Shown here piece after piece: positions 6,423 to 13,491 of a stretch of 18,823 nt of DNA (position 1 is its first letter; each line of letters begins with the position of its first letter). Origin of the DNA: Clostridia bacterium. GTDB lineage: Bacteria > Bacillota > Clostridia > Oscillospirales > Acutalibacteraceae. The notes below the pieces were generated by a model. That model did not search any database. It was given only the letters and a program-made list of their open reading frames with translations, and was not told the DNA's origin. Made by a program: the position numbers and the translations under genes. The stretch is taken from assembly GCA_900766895.1 (NCBI GenBank), contig CAAFXF010000038.1:1-18823 (forward strand), written 5' to 3'.

Positions 6423-7442
6423 TTACTTTTCAGCGTACTTGTCTTCGCCCTTTGACCAGCTGTACATAGCTCTGATGCCCTGTCCAACCTCTTCAAGCTG
6501 ATGAGAAGCCTCGAGCTCTCTTGTAGCCTTGAAGTGAGCCCAACCGTTGTTAGCCTCTGTGATGAACTTGGAAGCAAATGTACCGTCCTGAATTTCACGA
6601 AGAACCTGCTTCATTTCCTTCTTTGTTTCGTCAGTGATGAGTCTCTTGCCTGTCTCATAATCACCAAACTCAGCAGTGTTTGAGATTGAGTATCTCATCT
6701 TTGAGAAACCGCCTGAATAGATAAGGTCAACGATAAGCTTCATTTCGTGGATACACTCAAAGTAAGCATTTCTTGGGTCGTAGCCTGCCTCAACAAGTGT
6801 TTCAAAGCCTGCCTTCATAAGAGCTGTAACACCGCCGCAAAGAACAGCCTGCTCACCGAAGAGGTCTGTTTCTGTTTCGCACTTGAATGTTGTTTCAAGG
6901 ATAGCAGCTCTTGCACCGCCGATGCCTGCACCGTAAGCAAGTGCTGTATCAAGGCAGTGACCTGAAGCGTCCTGATATACTGCAACCAAGCAAGGAGTAC
7001 CCTTGCCCTCCTTGTACTCTGATCTTACTGTGTGACCCGGAGCCTTTGGAGCAATCATAAATACGTCTACATTTGCAGGTGGAACGATTTGCTTGTAGTG
7101 GATGTTAAAGCCGTGAGCAAATGCAAGTGCCTTGCCCTCTGTAAGATTTGGAGCGATGTCGTTCTTGTAGATAGCAGCCTGCTTCTCATCAGGTGTAAGA
7201 ATCATAATAACATCTGCAGCCTTAACTGCCTCTGCTGTTGTCATAACCTTAAGACCAAGGCTCTCTACGTGAGCCCATGACTTTGAGCCCTCATAAAGAC
7301 CAACGATAACATTAACGCCGCTCTCGTGAAGGTTGAGTGCGTGTGCGTGACCCTGTGAGCCAAAGCCGATGATAGCAACTGTCTTGCCGTCGAGCACGCT
7401 CAAATTACAATCTGATTCATAAAAGATTTTAGCTTCTGCCAT
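6423..7442 (-). CDS. ilvC: Ketol-acid reductoisomerase (class I)
   Basis: IlvC converts acetolactate and acetohydroxybutyrate to the dihydroxy acids on the valine, leucine and isoleucine pathway, using NAD(P)H and Mg2+. The 339 residues fit the short class I enzymes. The Rossmann motif GFGSQGHAHALN is at 26-37, and the cofactor-specificity loop reads VGLYEGSKSW (47-56). The knotted C-terminal domain carries the Mg2+ ligands Asp193 and Glu197 (ETDLFGEQAVLCGG), Glu229 and Glu233 (FECIHEM), and the substrate Ser in YSISNTAEFGDY. ATG 7442 is chosen because GGAGGA (7450-7455) precedes it by 7 bases; an upstream in-frame extension to 7502 falls in the leader. The loop Tyr50, where I would expect Arg in many NADPH enzymes, may affect cofactor choice. 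It stands alone, without ilvB/N or ilvD in the window. Confidence 0.97.
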   Translation of the reverse strand: MAEAKIFYESDCNLSVLDGKTVAIIGFGSQGHAHALNLHESGVNVIVGLYEGSKSWAHVESLGLKVMTTAEAVKAADVIMILTPDEKQAAIYKNDIAPNLTEGKALAFAHGFNIHYKQIVPPANVDVFMIAPKAPGHTVRSEYKEGKGTPCLVAVYQDASGHCLDTALAYGAGIGGARAAILETTFKCETETDLFGEQAVLCGGVTALMKAGFETLVEAGYDPRNAYFECIHEMKLIVDLIYSGGFSKMRYSISNTAEFGDYETGKRLITDETKKEMKQVLREIQDGTFASKFITEANNGWAHFKATRELEASHQLEEVGQGIRAMYSWSKGEDKYAEK

Positions 7443-7482
7443 AATTTTTTCCTCCGTTAATAAAAATATTTTAGTGTGTACG

Positions 7483-7506
7483 GTTGTTAGACAACTTGTC
7501 ATACAA
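7483..7506. promoter_or_regulatory. Paired palindromic operator candidates in the ilvC leader
   Basis: GTTGTTAGACAAC (7483-7495) is a perfect palindrome of form GTTGT-N3-ACAAC. TTGTCATACAA (7496-7506) directly adjoins it with form TTGT-N3-ACAA. Their centres are 12 bp apart. The spacing and sequence suit a FadR-type GntR dimer. They lie about 20-43 bases downstream of the predicted ilvC start, a position that suits repression by roadblock. Related sites occur upstream of the neighbouring GntR gene. Confidence 0.62.
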
Positions 7507-7531
7507 CCAACATATATATTGATTAATTCAC

Positions 7532-7560
7532 ATTATATATCGTATGATGTCTTATGTCAA
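7532..7560 (-). promoter_or_regulatory. Full-consensus sigma-A promoter of ilvC
   Basis: Read on the minus strand, TTGACA (7560-7555), a 17-base spacer and TATAAT (7537-7532) match the consensus at all 12 positions. The start point is near 7525, giving a leader of about 83 bases, too short for a T-box. Such a strong promoter implies that control is by repression. Confidence 0.9.
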
Positions 7561-7578
7561 TAGGTATTTTGTATTTTT

Positions 7579-8235
7579 TTACAAACCCTCCATTGCATGA
7601 AGGATGTGCAACCTCATCGCCGTTCTTGCACCCTCTGCATTTCGTGCCTTTAAAAAGTCCATAATCAGCCTGTCGTCGTTTAGATTATCCTTGCTGACAT
7701 TTTCATCCTTTTGCATAACAAGAACGCCTTTTTTTATTGCGTTAAAAATGATCGGCATAAATTGACTGACAAACGCATTGTGAGTTGCGTTCGCAATGCT
7801 TTCGTGAAATTTTTGTTCCTCGTATGTTCTGTCCTCGCCTGATTTAATCTTTGCTTCAACGGCCTCACCGTATTTGCAGATTATCGCGATTTCCTCGTCT
7901 GTTGCACGCTGTGCGGCATAGTATGCACAGTCCGGCTCAAACATCAATCTCATTTCAAACAGGTCATCAAGTCCGCTGCTTATTTCACCGAGGTCGGTGC
8001 CCTCAATGGTGGTGTTTGCCGTAACGTAAGTGCCTTTGCCTCGCCTGATTTCAAGCACACCGTTTAATGTTAAAATCCTAACGGCTTCTCTGAGGGTTGA
8101 CCTGCTTATGCCAAGCTCGGATGCAAAATCATTTTCGTTCGGTAGCTTGTCACCGACGGAAAACCTGTGCTCGTTTTCTATCATAGAACGTATTCTGCCG
8201 GCGGTTATATCCGATAGCTTGCTTGTATCTGCCAT
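7579..8235 (-). CDS. GntR-family (FadR/FCD subfamily) transcriptional regulator
   Basis: This 218-residue DNA-binding regulator has a GntR winged helix at about 7-72, with the hallmark SVGDKLPNENDFASELGISRS leading into TLREAVRILTLNGVLEIRRGKGTYV. An all-helical FCD ligand domain covers about 88-215. In the FCD metal site, His144 (QKFHESIANATHN) and His210 (AMRLHILHA) are present. A Glu (140) stands where Asp is common, and DDRLI (187-191) stands where a His is expected. ATG 8235 is chosen because AAGGAGT (8243-8249) precedes it; an in-frame start at 8280 would fall inside the -35 element. It is encoded just upstream of ilvC on the same strand, and both promoters carry related palindromes, so it probably represses itself and ilvC. 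The effector is unknown. Confidence 0.93.
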   Translation of the reverse strand: MADTSKLSDITAGRIRSMIENEHRFSVGDKLPNENDFASELGISRSTLREAVRILTLNGVLEIRRGKGTYVTANTTIEGTDLGEISSGLDDLFEMRLMFEPDCAYYAAQRATDEEIAIICKYGEAVEAKIKSGEDRTYEEQKFHESIANATHNAFVSQFMPIIFNAIKKGVLVMQKDENVSKDNLNDDRLIMDFLKARNAEGARTAMRLHILHAMEGL

Positions 8236-8256
8236 AGCTCTCACTCCTTTTTTATG

Positions 8257-8285
8257 ATAATACCATAAATCATCATACAAGTCAA
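8257..8285 (-). promoter_or_regulatory. Promoter of the GntR regulator gene
   Basis: On the minus strand, TTGACT (8285-8280), a 17-base spacer and TATTAT (8262-8257) fit a sigma-A promoter. The predicted start near 8250 is almost on the Shine-Dalgarno, so the leader would be very short. Confidence 0.62.
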
Positions 8286-8300
8286 TATGTTGTCAGACAT
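8270..8300. promoter_or_regulatory. Candidate autoregulatory operators of the GntR regulator
   Basis: GTTGTCAGACATC begins at 8289 and matches 11 of 13 bases of the ilvC-leader palindrome GTTGTTAGACAAC. TTGTATGATGA (minus strand, 8280-8270) shares TTGTATGA with the second ilvC-leader site and lies in the spacer of the regulator's own promoter. Both fit autorepression. Confidence 0.55.
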
Positions 8301-8330
8301 CATACCACAAAAAATATTTTTACATTGCTC

Positions 8331-8359
8331 TTGTAAATTATGAACAAATGATATACAAT
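8331..8359 (+). promoter_or_regulatory. Promoter candidate of the DUF815 ATPase gene
   Basis: TTGTAA (8331-8336), a 17-base spacer and TACAAT (8354-8359) lie 36 bases before ATG 8395. The -10 has 5 of 6 consensus bases, the -35 has 4 of 6. Confidence 0.55.
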
Positions 8360-8394
8360 GTAATTAATTATATATTTGCACAGAAGGTGATGTA

Positions 8395-9630
8395 ATGAAC
8401 AAGGCGGTAAAAATCAGATATTACATAGAGTCGCTTTGCGTATATGATTTTAAGCAGGACGAGATAATAGGGGCTCTTTATGATTTGCTTAATTCGCTTG
8501 ACAGCGAGGCTGTGCTTATCAAGCAAAGCAGATTTTTCAATTTGATTTCCTCACATCATTCCTTTAGGCATTATGTGTCAAAGCTTATTTTGACCGATGA
8601 CAATGTTTTTACAAAGGCGGCTGCCGCAGGCAAATGTGATGAGCTTGACCCTGCAATACTTGAGGGCGTCAAGTCGGATTTGCAAAAGCTTGAGGCTATT
8701 GCCTCGATTTCTGCACAGGATATTTACAGGGCGGAGGAGGACAGCGACATTTCTCAAATTCTGCAAACAATGCCGATGTGGAATTCCAACGGCAGAGCAA
8801 TGCTTCCTCTAAAAGAGAATTGGGCACAGCAGATTGAGGAGCTTAAGGCTTTTCACAAAACAAACGGATACGGAATGTTTGCAAAGTTTGTTGCATTCAC
8901 TTGGAGGAATGAGGAATTTGTACCGATAACCGCTATTGACCCGATTCGCTTAACCGATTTGAAAAACTATGAGGTCCAGCGAAGCAAGGTCGTTGACAAT
9001 ACGGTTGCTTTTCTTTCGGACCTGCCTGCAAACAATGTTTTGCTGTACGGTGACAGAGGCACAGGCAAAAGCTCAACAGTTCACGCAATTCTTAATGAAT
9101 ACAAAAACCAAGGCCTTCGTATGATAGAAATATCCAAGGGTGATATCAACGACCTCACTATGATAAGAGAACGTATTGCCGACAGTCCAATGAAGTTTAT
9201 TATTTTTATTGACGATTTGAGCTTTGATAATCACGACGATTCCTTCGGGGAGCTAAAGGCGGCACTCGAGGGCTCGCTGTCAGGCAGACAGGGCAACACC
9301 CTTATTTATGCAACATCAAACAGACGGCACCTTATCAAAGAGAACTTTTCAGACAGGGAAAACGATGTTAACCGTTCTGATACATTACAGGAGGAGCTTT
9401 CGCTTTCAGACAGATTCGGCTTGTCCGTTACCTTCATTAATCCCGACAAAAAGGATTTTGAGGATATTGTTGAAAAAATTGCTCTTGACAGAGGACTTGC
9501 CTGCGATACCGAAAAGCTGCTGTTTGGTGCAGAGCAGTGGGCAAGACGAAGAGGAGGACGCTCCCCGAGGTGTGCCCGTCAGTTTATCGATTATGTTGAG
9601 GGCTGTGAAAAACGAGGCATCGAATGGTAA
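8395..9630 (+). CDS. DUF815-family AAA+ ATPase
   Basis: This 411-residue soluble ATPase matches the DUF815 family, whose members are widespread but poorly characterised. An N-terminal helical region (about 1-200) precedes the ATPase core. The Walker A is GDRGTGKSS at 219-227 in VLLYGDRGTGKSSTVHAIL, and the Walker B is FIIFIDDLSF at 268-277. A sensor-1 segment is YATSNRRHL (305-313). An SDRFGL box (338-343) may carry the arginine finger, and GGRSPRCARQF (387-397) looks like sensor 2. AAGGTGA (8384-8390) supports ATG 8395. It is divergent from the GntR gene and stands alone before the two-component genes, with 123 bases between. The length is normal for the family. Substrate and pathway are unknown; a chaperone or remodelling role is only a guess from the AAA+ fold. 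Confidence 0.92.
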   Translation: MNKAVKIRYYIESLCVYDFKQDEIIGALYDLLNSLDSEAVLIKQSRFFNLISSHHSFRHYVSKLILTDDNVFTKAAAAGKCDELDPAILEGVKSDLQKLEAIASISAQDIYRAEEDSDISQILQTMPMWNSNGRAMLPLKENWAQQIEELKAFHKTNGYGMFAKFVAFTWRNEEFVPITAIDPIRLTDLKNYEVQRSKVVDNTVAFLSDLPANNVLLYGDRGTGKSSTVHAILNEYKNQGLRMIEISKGDINDLTMIRERIADSPMKFIIFIDDLSFDNHDDSFGELKAALEGSLSGRQGNTLIYATSNRRHLIKENFSDRENDVNRSDTLQEELSLSDRFGLSVTFINPDKKDFEDIVEKIALDRGLACDTEKLLFGAEQWARRRGGRSPRCARQFIDYVEGCEKRGIEW

Positions 9631-9668
9631 AAATTTGATAAATTTGAATTAATTAATTGTTAAAAATA

Positions 9669-9685
9669 TTTACTTTTTGTTTACT
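9669..9685 (+). repeat. TTTACT direct repeat, 11-bp period, upstream of the response regulator
   Basis: TTTACT occurs at 9669-9674 and 9680-9685. The 17-base element agrees at 13 positions with one over the transporter operon promoter (16943-16964, minus strand). Direct repeats of one helical turn are typical of OmpR-family targets. Confidence 0.45.
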
Positions 9686-9696
9686 CAAAATACAAA

Positions 9697-9725
9697 TTGT
9701 GAACAAAATCGTTTGTTATTATAAC
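9697..9725 (+). promoter_or_regulatory. Promoter candidate of the two-component/protease operon
   Basis: TTGTGA (9697-9702), a 17-base spacer and TATAAC (9720-9725) precede ATG 9754, with the start point near 9732. The -35 is weak (4 of 6), which would fit activator dependence. Confidence 0.48.
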
Positions 9726-9753
9726 TGCAAACATAATTGAAAGGAGAAATATT

Positions 9754-10449
9754 ATGGCAAACAAAATTCTTGTGGTAGATGACGATTTGAATATATGTGA
9801 GCTCTTAAAGCTTTATCTTGAAAACGAAGGCTATATGGTGTTCACGGCAAATGACGGACAGGAGGCTGTTGATACCTTCCAAAACAAAACTCCGGATTTG
9901 GTGCTTCTTGATATCATGCTTCCTAAAAAGGACGGATGGCAGGTATGCAGAGAAATCAGGAAGATTTCTTCCGCTCCGATTATTATGCTTACCGCAAAGG
10001 GCGAAACCTTTGATAAGGTTCTCGGTCTTGAACTCGGTGCCGACGACTATGTAGTAAAGCCGTTTGACGCCAAGGAGGTTATGGCGAGAGTAAAGGCTGT
10101 TTTGCGCAGAACAAACGGCGACAGCGAAAATACGGAAAATGAAAAGAAAACCGTAATTTACGACAATCTTGAAATTAACATTACAAATTACGAAATGAAG
10201 GTTAAGGGTGTTGCAGTTGACACTCCGCCTAAAGAGCTTGAGCTTATTTATCACTTTGCTTCAAACCCTAACAGAGTTTATACAAGAGATCAGCTTCTTG
10301 ACGAGGTATGGGGCTTTGATTATTACGGCGATTCACGTACGGTTGATGTTCACGTTAAAAGACTTCGTGAAAAGCTTGAGGGCGTATCTGACAAATGGTG
10401 CTTAAAGACCGTGTGGGGCGTAGGCTACAAATTTGAAACAAAGGATTAA
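9754..10449 (+). CDS. OmpR/PhoB-family response regulator
   Basis: This 231-residue cytosolic regulator is phosphorylated by the adjacent kinase. The receiver domain (3-118) has the acidic pocket VVDDD (7-11), the phospho-acceptor Asp53 in LVLLDIMLPKKDGW, Thr80 in IIMLTAKGE and Lys102 in YVVKPFD. After a linker rich in Asn, Glu and Lys, a winged-helix DNA-binding domain (about 135-229) contains TPPKELELIYHFASNPNRVYTRDQLLDEVWG and ends in RTVDVHVKRLREKLE and TVWGVGYKFE. Every catalytic residue of the receiver is present. AAGGAG (9741-9746) supports the start. It is the first gene of a three-gene unit with the kinase (9-base gap) and an HtrA-like protease, an arrangement reminiscent of envelope-stress systems such as Bacillus CssRS. 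Confidence 0.95.
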   Translation: MANKILVVDDDLNICELLKLYLENEGYMVFTANDGQEAVDTFQNKTPDLVLLDIMLPKKDGWQVCREIRKISSAPIIMLTAKGETFDKVLGLELGADDYVVKPFDAKEVMARVKAVLRRTNGDSENTENEKKTVIYDNLEINITNYEMKVKGVAVDTPPKELELIYHFASNPNRVYTRDQLLDEVWGFDYYGDSRTVDVHVKRLREKLEGVSDKWCLKTVWGVGYKFETKD

Positions 10450-10458
10450 TAAACTGCT

Positions 10459-11955
10459 ATGGCATTAAAAAAAGGAAAAAGGCAAAACCTTTTTACAAAA
10501 TATTATTTGCTTTTTGTTGCGGTTCTTTCCATAACCCTTATTGTTATGGGCTCGGTGCTTATAACAATAGTAAATGCCTATTCGCTTAGCGAAAAGACAG
10601 ACCTTTTGAGCGAAAATGTAAAATCTCTTGCAAAGACAATATCGCAAAATATGATTGTCAATAATATGAACAGCGAATATTCGTCTGACAAGGAGGCAAT
10701 ATGTGAAAATTTGTCTATGGTGTCAGGCTGTATTGATGCGGATGTTTTTGTTTGCGATGCCGGCGGCAGCGTCATTATGTGCAAGGATCAAATAGGCTTA
10801 AAGGGATTTGTTACGGGCAATATGGTTTGCAAAAACCACAAAAACTTTGTAATAGGTGACAAACAGCTTCAGCGAGTGTACGAGGGGGCTTCTGTCAGTA
10901 AGGCTATAATAAACGGCGAGTCGTATTATGTTGTGGGCACGGCAATAAAATCATCGTTTGATGCTTACCATTTATCCGATAATAATAAAATTATCGGCTC
11001 GGTTTTTGCCGTAACACCGACAGGTACGCAGGGCGTTGTTTCGCTTGTAATCAGGTCGTTCCTTATTATCGGTGTGCTGTGCCTTGCCTTTGCAAGTATA
11101 CTTATTTGGAGCTTAACAAAGCGTATGGTTACACCGCTTCAGCAAATGAGTGCCGCTGCCAAGCGCTTTGCTATGGGTGATTTTTCATACAGAGTAAACG
11201 TTAATACCAACGATGAGCTTGCCGATTTGGGATACGCATTTAACGATATGGCAGACGCACTTGATAAGCTTGAAAGCTCAAGGCGTTCGTTCGTTGCCAA
11301 TGTTTCGCACGAGCTTAAAACTCCAATGACATCCATTGCAGGCTTTATTGACGGAATACTTGACGGCACTATTCCCAAGGATAAGGAAGAATATTATTTG
11401 AAGATTGTGTCTGACGAGGTTAGGCGTCTGTCCCGTCTTGTAGTAGCAATGCTTAATATGAGCAAGATTGAGTCGGGCGATTTCCAGATGAAGCCAAAGT
11501 CATATAATCTTTCTGACCAAATTATACATATTCTTTTGACCTTTGAGCAAAAAATAGAAAAGAAGAATATTGAAATCAGAGGCCTTGAGGATTTAGAGCC
11601 TCACCACATTGTTGCCGATACCGATATGATTTATCAGGTTATATACAACCTGTTTGATAATGCGGTTAAGTTTACAAACGATAACGGCTATATTCAAATA
11701 AATGTGTCCGACATTGGCGACAGTGTTCAGGTTAGCATAAAGAACAGCGGTGACGGCATCGATGCATCAGAGCTTTCAAGAGTGTTTGAGAGATTTTATA
11801 AGGTGGACAAATCGCGTTCGCTTGATGCAAAGGGTGCGGGTCTTGGCTTATATATTGTAAAAACTATGGTTGAGATGCATGGTGGCAGAATTTTTGCAAG
11901 GTCTGACAGTAAATCAGAGGCAGAATTTGTGTTCACCCTGCCTAAATCAAAGTAA
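10459..11955 (+). CDS. Membrane sensor histidine kinase
   Basis: This 498-residue partner of the upstream regulator has TM1 at about 14-38 and an extracytoplasmic sensor domain of roughly 155 residues (39-193). TM2 is at about 195-218 and a HAMP domain at about 219-272. The HisKA domain carries the phospho-acceptor His284 in FVANVSHELKTPMTSIAGF. The HATPase domain has the N-box around YQVIYNLFDNAVKFT (392-406), a G1 box NSGDGI (429-434), an F-box RVFERFYKVD and a G2 box KGAGLGLYIVK. The sensor domain has five cysteines (82, 91, 99, 108, 124), unusual for a surface-exposed domain. The ATG at 10459 follows the regulator stop by 9 bases without an obvious Shine-Dalgarno, so translation is probably coupled. 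The signal is unknown; the adjacent protease suggests envelope or protein-folding stress. Confidence 0.95.
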   Translation: MALKKGKRQNLFTKYYLLFVAVLSITLIVMGSVLITIVNAYSLSEKTDLLSENVKSLAKTISQNMIVNNMNSEYSSDKEAICENLSMVSGCIDADVFVCDAGGSVIMCKDQIGLKGFVTGNMVCKNHKNFVIGDKQLQRVYEGASVSKAIINGESYYVVGTAIKSSFDAYHLSDNNKIIGSVFAVTPTGTQGVVSLVIRSFLIIGVLCLAFASILIWSLTKRMVTPLQQMSAAAKRFAMGDFSYRVNVNTNDELADLGYAFNDMADALDKLESSRRSFVANVSHELKTPMTSIAGFIDGILDGTIPKDKEEYYLKIVSDEVRRLSRLVVAMLNMSKIESGDFQMKPKSYNLSDQIIHILLTFEQKIEKKNIEIRGLEDLEPHHIVADTDMIYQVIYNLFDNAVKFTNDNGYIQINVSDIGDSVQVSIKNSGDGIDASELSRVFERFYKVDKSRSLDAKGAGLGLYIVKTMVEMHGGRIFARSDSKSEAEFVFTLPKSK

Positions 11956-11967
11956 AGGAGAATTGTT

Positions 11968-13428
11968 ATGGACGAATATAATGACAAGCAGAACAATAAT
12001 AATTCGGGTGAGGCACCGAGAGGGGAGTATCATTATGCTCCGCCAAGGCAAACACCGCCTCAGCCGAATGCACAAAATCGATACTGTCAACCGCAGAATC
12101 AGCAGTATTACAGACCGACTAATAATCAAAGCACAGGCACCTATTACACACCGGGCAATATGTATCAGCAACCGGTAAATCCTATGCCAAAGCCACCAAA
12201 AAAGCCTAAAAACAAATCGCTTAAGGTGGTTATCGTAGTTGCCATTGTTGTTGTGGTTGTGTCTATTTTCGGAATGGCGGCAGCTATCGGCGGAAATATT
12301 GACAGCAACAGCAAGGACAATTCCTCACAAAGCTCTCAGGAATCCACCGATAAGGGCGATGCAATTATCAGCGATAAGGGCAATGATGTTGCAACCGAGG
12401 ACGAAAACGGAAATCTTACCGTTGCAGGTGTTGTTAAAAAGTCGATTGATTCCTGCGTTTTGATTTCTGTATATTCAAATCAAACAGCCTATGATTATTT
12501 TTACAGCTTCGGCTCAGGTCAAAGCTCAAATTCTTCAGAGCCTACACTTTCCGGCGAGGGCTCAGGCGTTATAATGAGCGAGAGCAACGGAACAACATAT
12601 ATTATGACTGCTGCTCATGTTATTGCAGACGCTTCTGAGTTTAAGGTTACAACAAATGACGGCAAAACCTACGATGCAAAAATGGTAGGCTACGACAGTC
12701 AAACCGATATAGGTGTTCTTTCAATCAGCGCTACGGGACTTAAGGTTGCAGAATTTGCCGACAGCAGCAACATTGTTGTTGGCGAGCAGGTTGTTGTTAT
12801 CGGATGTCCGGGCGGCAGTAAGTTTATGAATAGCGTAACAACCGGTATTGTGTCTGCTCTTGACCGTCCTGTTTCATCATCAATCGGATATAACAACGAG
12901 TGTATCCAAACCGATGCCGCTATCAATCCCGGTAATTCGGGCGGTGCTCTGTTCAATATGAAAGGACAGGTAATCGGCATTAATTCATCAAAGATTGCTT
13001 CAACCGATTATGAAGGTATGGGCTTCTCCGTACCGAGTAATACAGCCGTTAAGACAGCAAACAGCCTTAAAAAGAACGGTTACGTTGCGGGCAGAGCAAA
13101 GCTTGGAATAAAGTACAATAACATTACGAATGCATCAAATGCTTCTGCCATTCTTGCGGCCTTGGAGCAGGAGGGCTATAAGGATGCACAGGGTGCAATG
13201 ATTATCGGCGAGATTGATGAAGACTCGGATTTGAAAAACAAGGATGTCCGTGAGTATGATATGATTGTTGCCGTTAACGGTAAAACAATGACATCAACAG
13301 ATGTTCTTACAAATGTTTTGAGCAAATCATCACCCGGTGATACCGTAATCCTTACAATTGCGAGAATTGAAAATAACAGAATTAAAACCTTTGAGGTTAA
13401 GTGTAAGCTTATCGAAAGCAAGGGTTGA
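11968..13428 (+). CDS. Membrane-anchored HtrA/DegP-like serine protease with PDZ domain
   Basis: This 486-residue protein is a likely envelope quality-control protease. A cytoplasmic Pro/Gln/Asn/Tyr-rich tail (1-80) precedes one membrane segment (about 84-108). A Ser/Asp-rich linker (110-145) follows. The trypsin-like domain has the full triad: His217 (IMTAAHVIA), Asp247 (QTDIGVLSI) and Ser324 (DAAINPGNSGGALFN). A single PDZ domain lies at about 375-480 (with DVREYDMIVAVNGKTM). The topology is that of Gram-positive HtrA/YkdA-type enzymes, with the protease outside the cell. AAGGAG (11955-11960) overlaps the kinase stop and fixes the start. It closes the operon with the two-component system, so its expression is probably controlled by that system. 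The protein target is unknown. Confidence 0.95.
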   Translation: MDEYNDKQNNNNSGEAPRGEYHYAPPRQTPPQPNAQNRYCQPQNQQYYRPTNNQSTGTYYTPGNMYQQPVNPMPKPPKKPKNKSLKVVIVVAIVVVVVSIFGMAAAIGGNIDSNSKDNSSQSSQESTDKGDAIISDKGNDVATEDENGNLTVAGVVKKSIDSCVLISVYSNQTAYDYFYSFGSGQSSNSSEPTLSGEGSGVIMSESNGTTYIMTAAHVIADASEFKVTTNDGKTYDAKMVGYDSQTDIGVLSISATGLKVAEFADSSNIVVGEQVVVIGCPGGSKFMNSVTTGIVSALDRPVSSSIGYNNECIQTDAAINPGNSGGALFNMKGQVIGINSSKIASTDYEGMGFSVPSNTAVKTANSLKKNGYVAGRAKLGIKYNNITNASNASAILAALEQEGYKDAQGAMIIGEIDEDSDLKNKDVREYDMIVAVNGKTMTSTDVLTNVLSKSSPGDTVILTIARIENNRIKTFEVKCKLIESKG

Positions 13429-13448
13429 TAAATATAATATAGCAAAGC

Positions 13449-13483
13449 AAAACACCTTGGATGTGAAAAATCCAAGGTGTTTT
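13449..13483. terminator. Bidirectional terminator between the protease and LRR genes
   Basis: Arms 13449-13462 and 13470-13483 are perfectly complementary over 14 bp, counting the flanking A/T run, around a 7-base loop. Plus-strand readthrough ends in TTTTAGTTTTA, the minus strand in TTTT. It lies between two convergent genes, 20 bases past the protease stop and 8 past the LRR stop. Confidence 0.9.
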
Positions 13484-13491
13484 AGTTTTAG

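Noticed and set aside
7443..7502. Upstream start for ilvC at 7502
   Set aside because: This extension covers the Shine-Dalgarno and operator sites; the known protein start MAEAKIFYES fits ATG 7442.
7443..7525. T-box riboswitch in the ilvC leader
   Set aside because: The leader is only about 83 bases, with no specifier stem or antiterminator structure visible.
7560..7580. Terminator after the GntR gene
   Set aside because: Only a 5-6 bp A/T stem (TTGTA/TACAA) is present; readthrough into ilvC is likely.
8236..8280. Start of the GntR gene at 8280
   Set aside because: It would place the start codon in the -35 region of the promoter; ATG 8235 has a Shine-Dalgarno.
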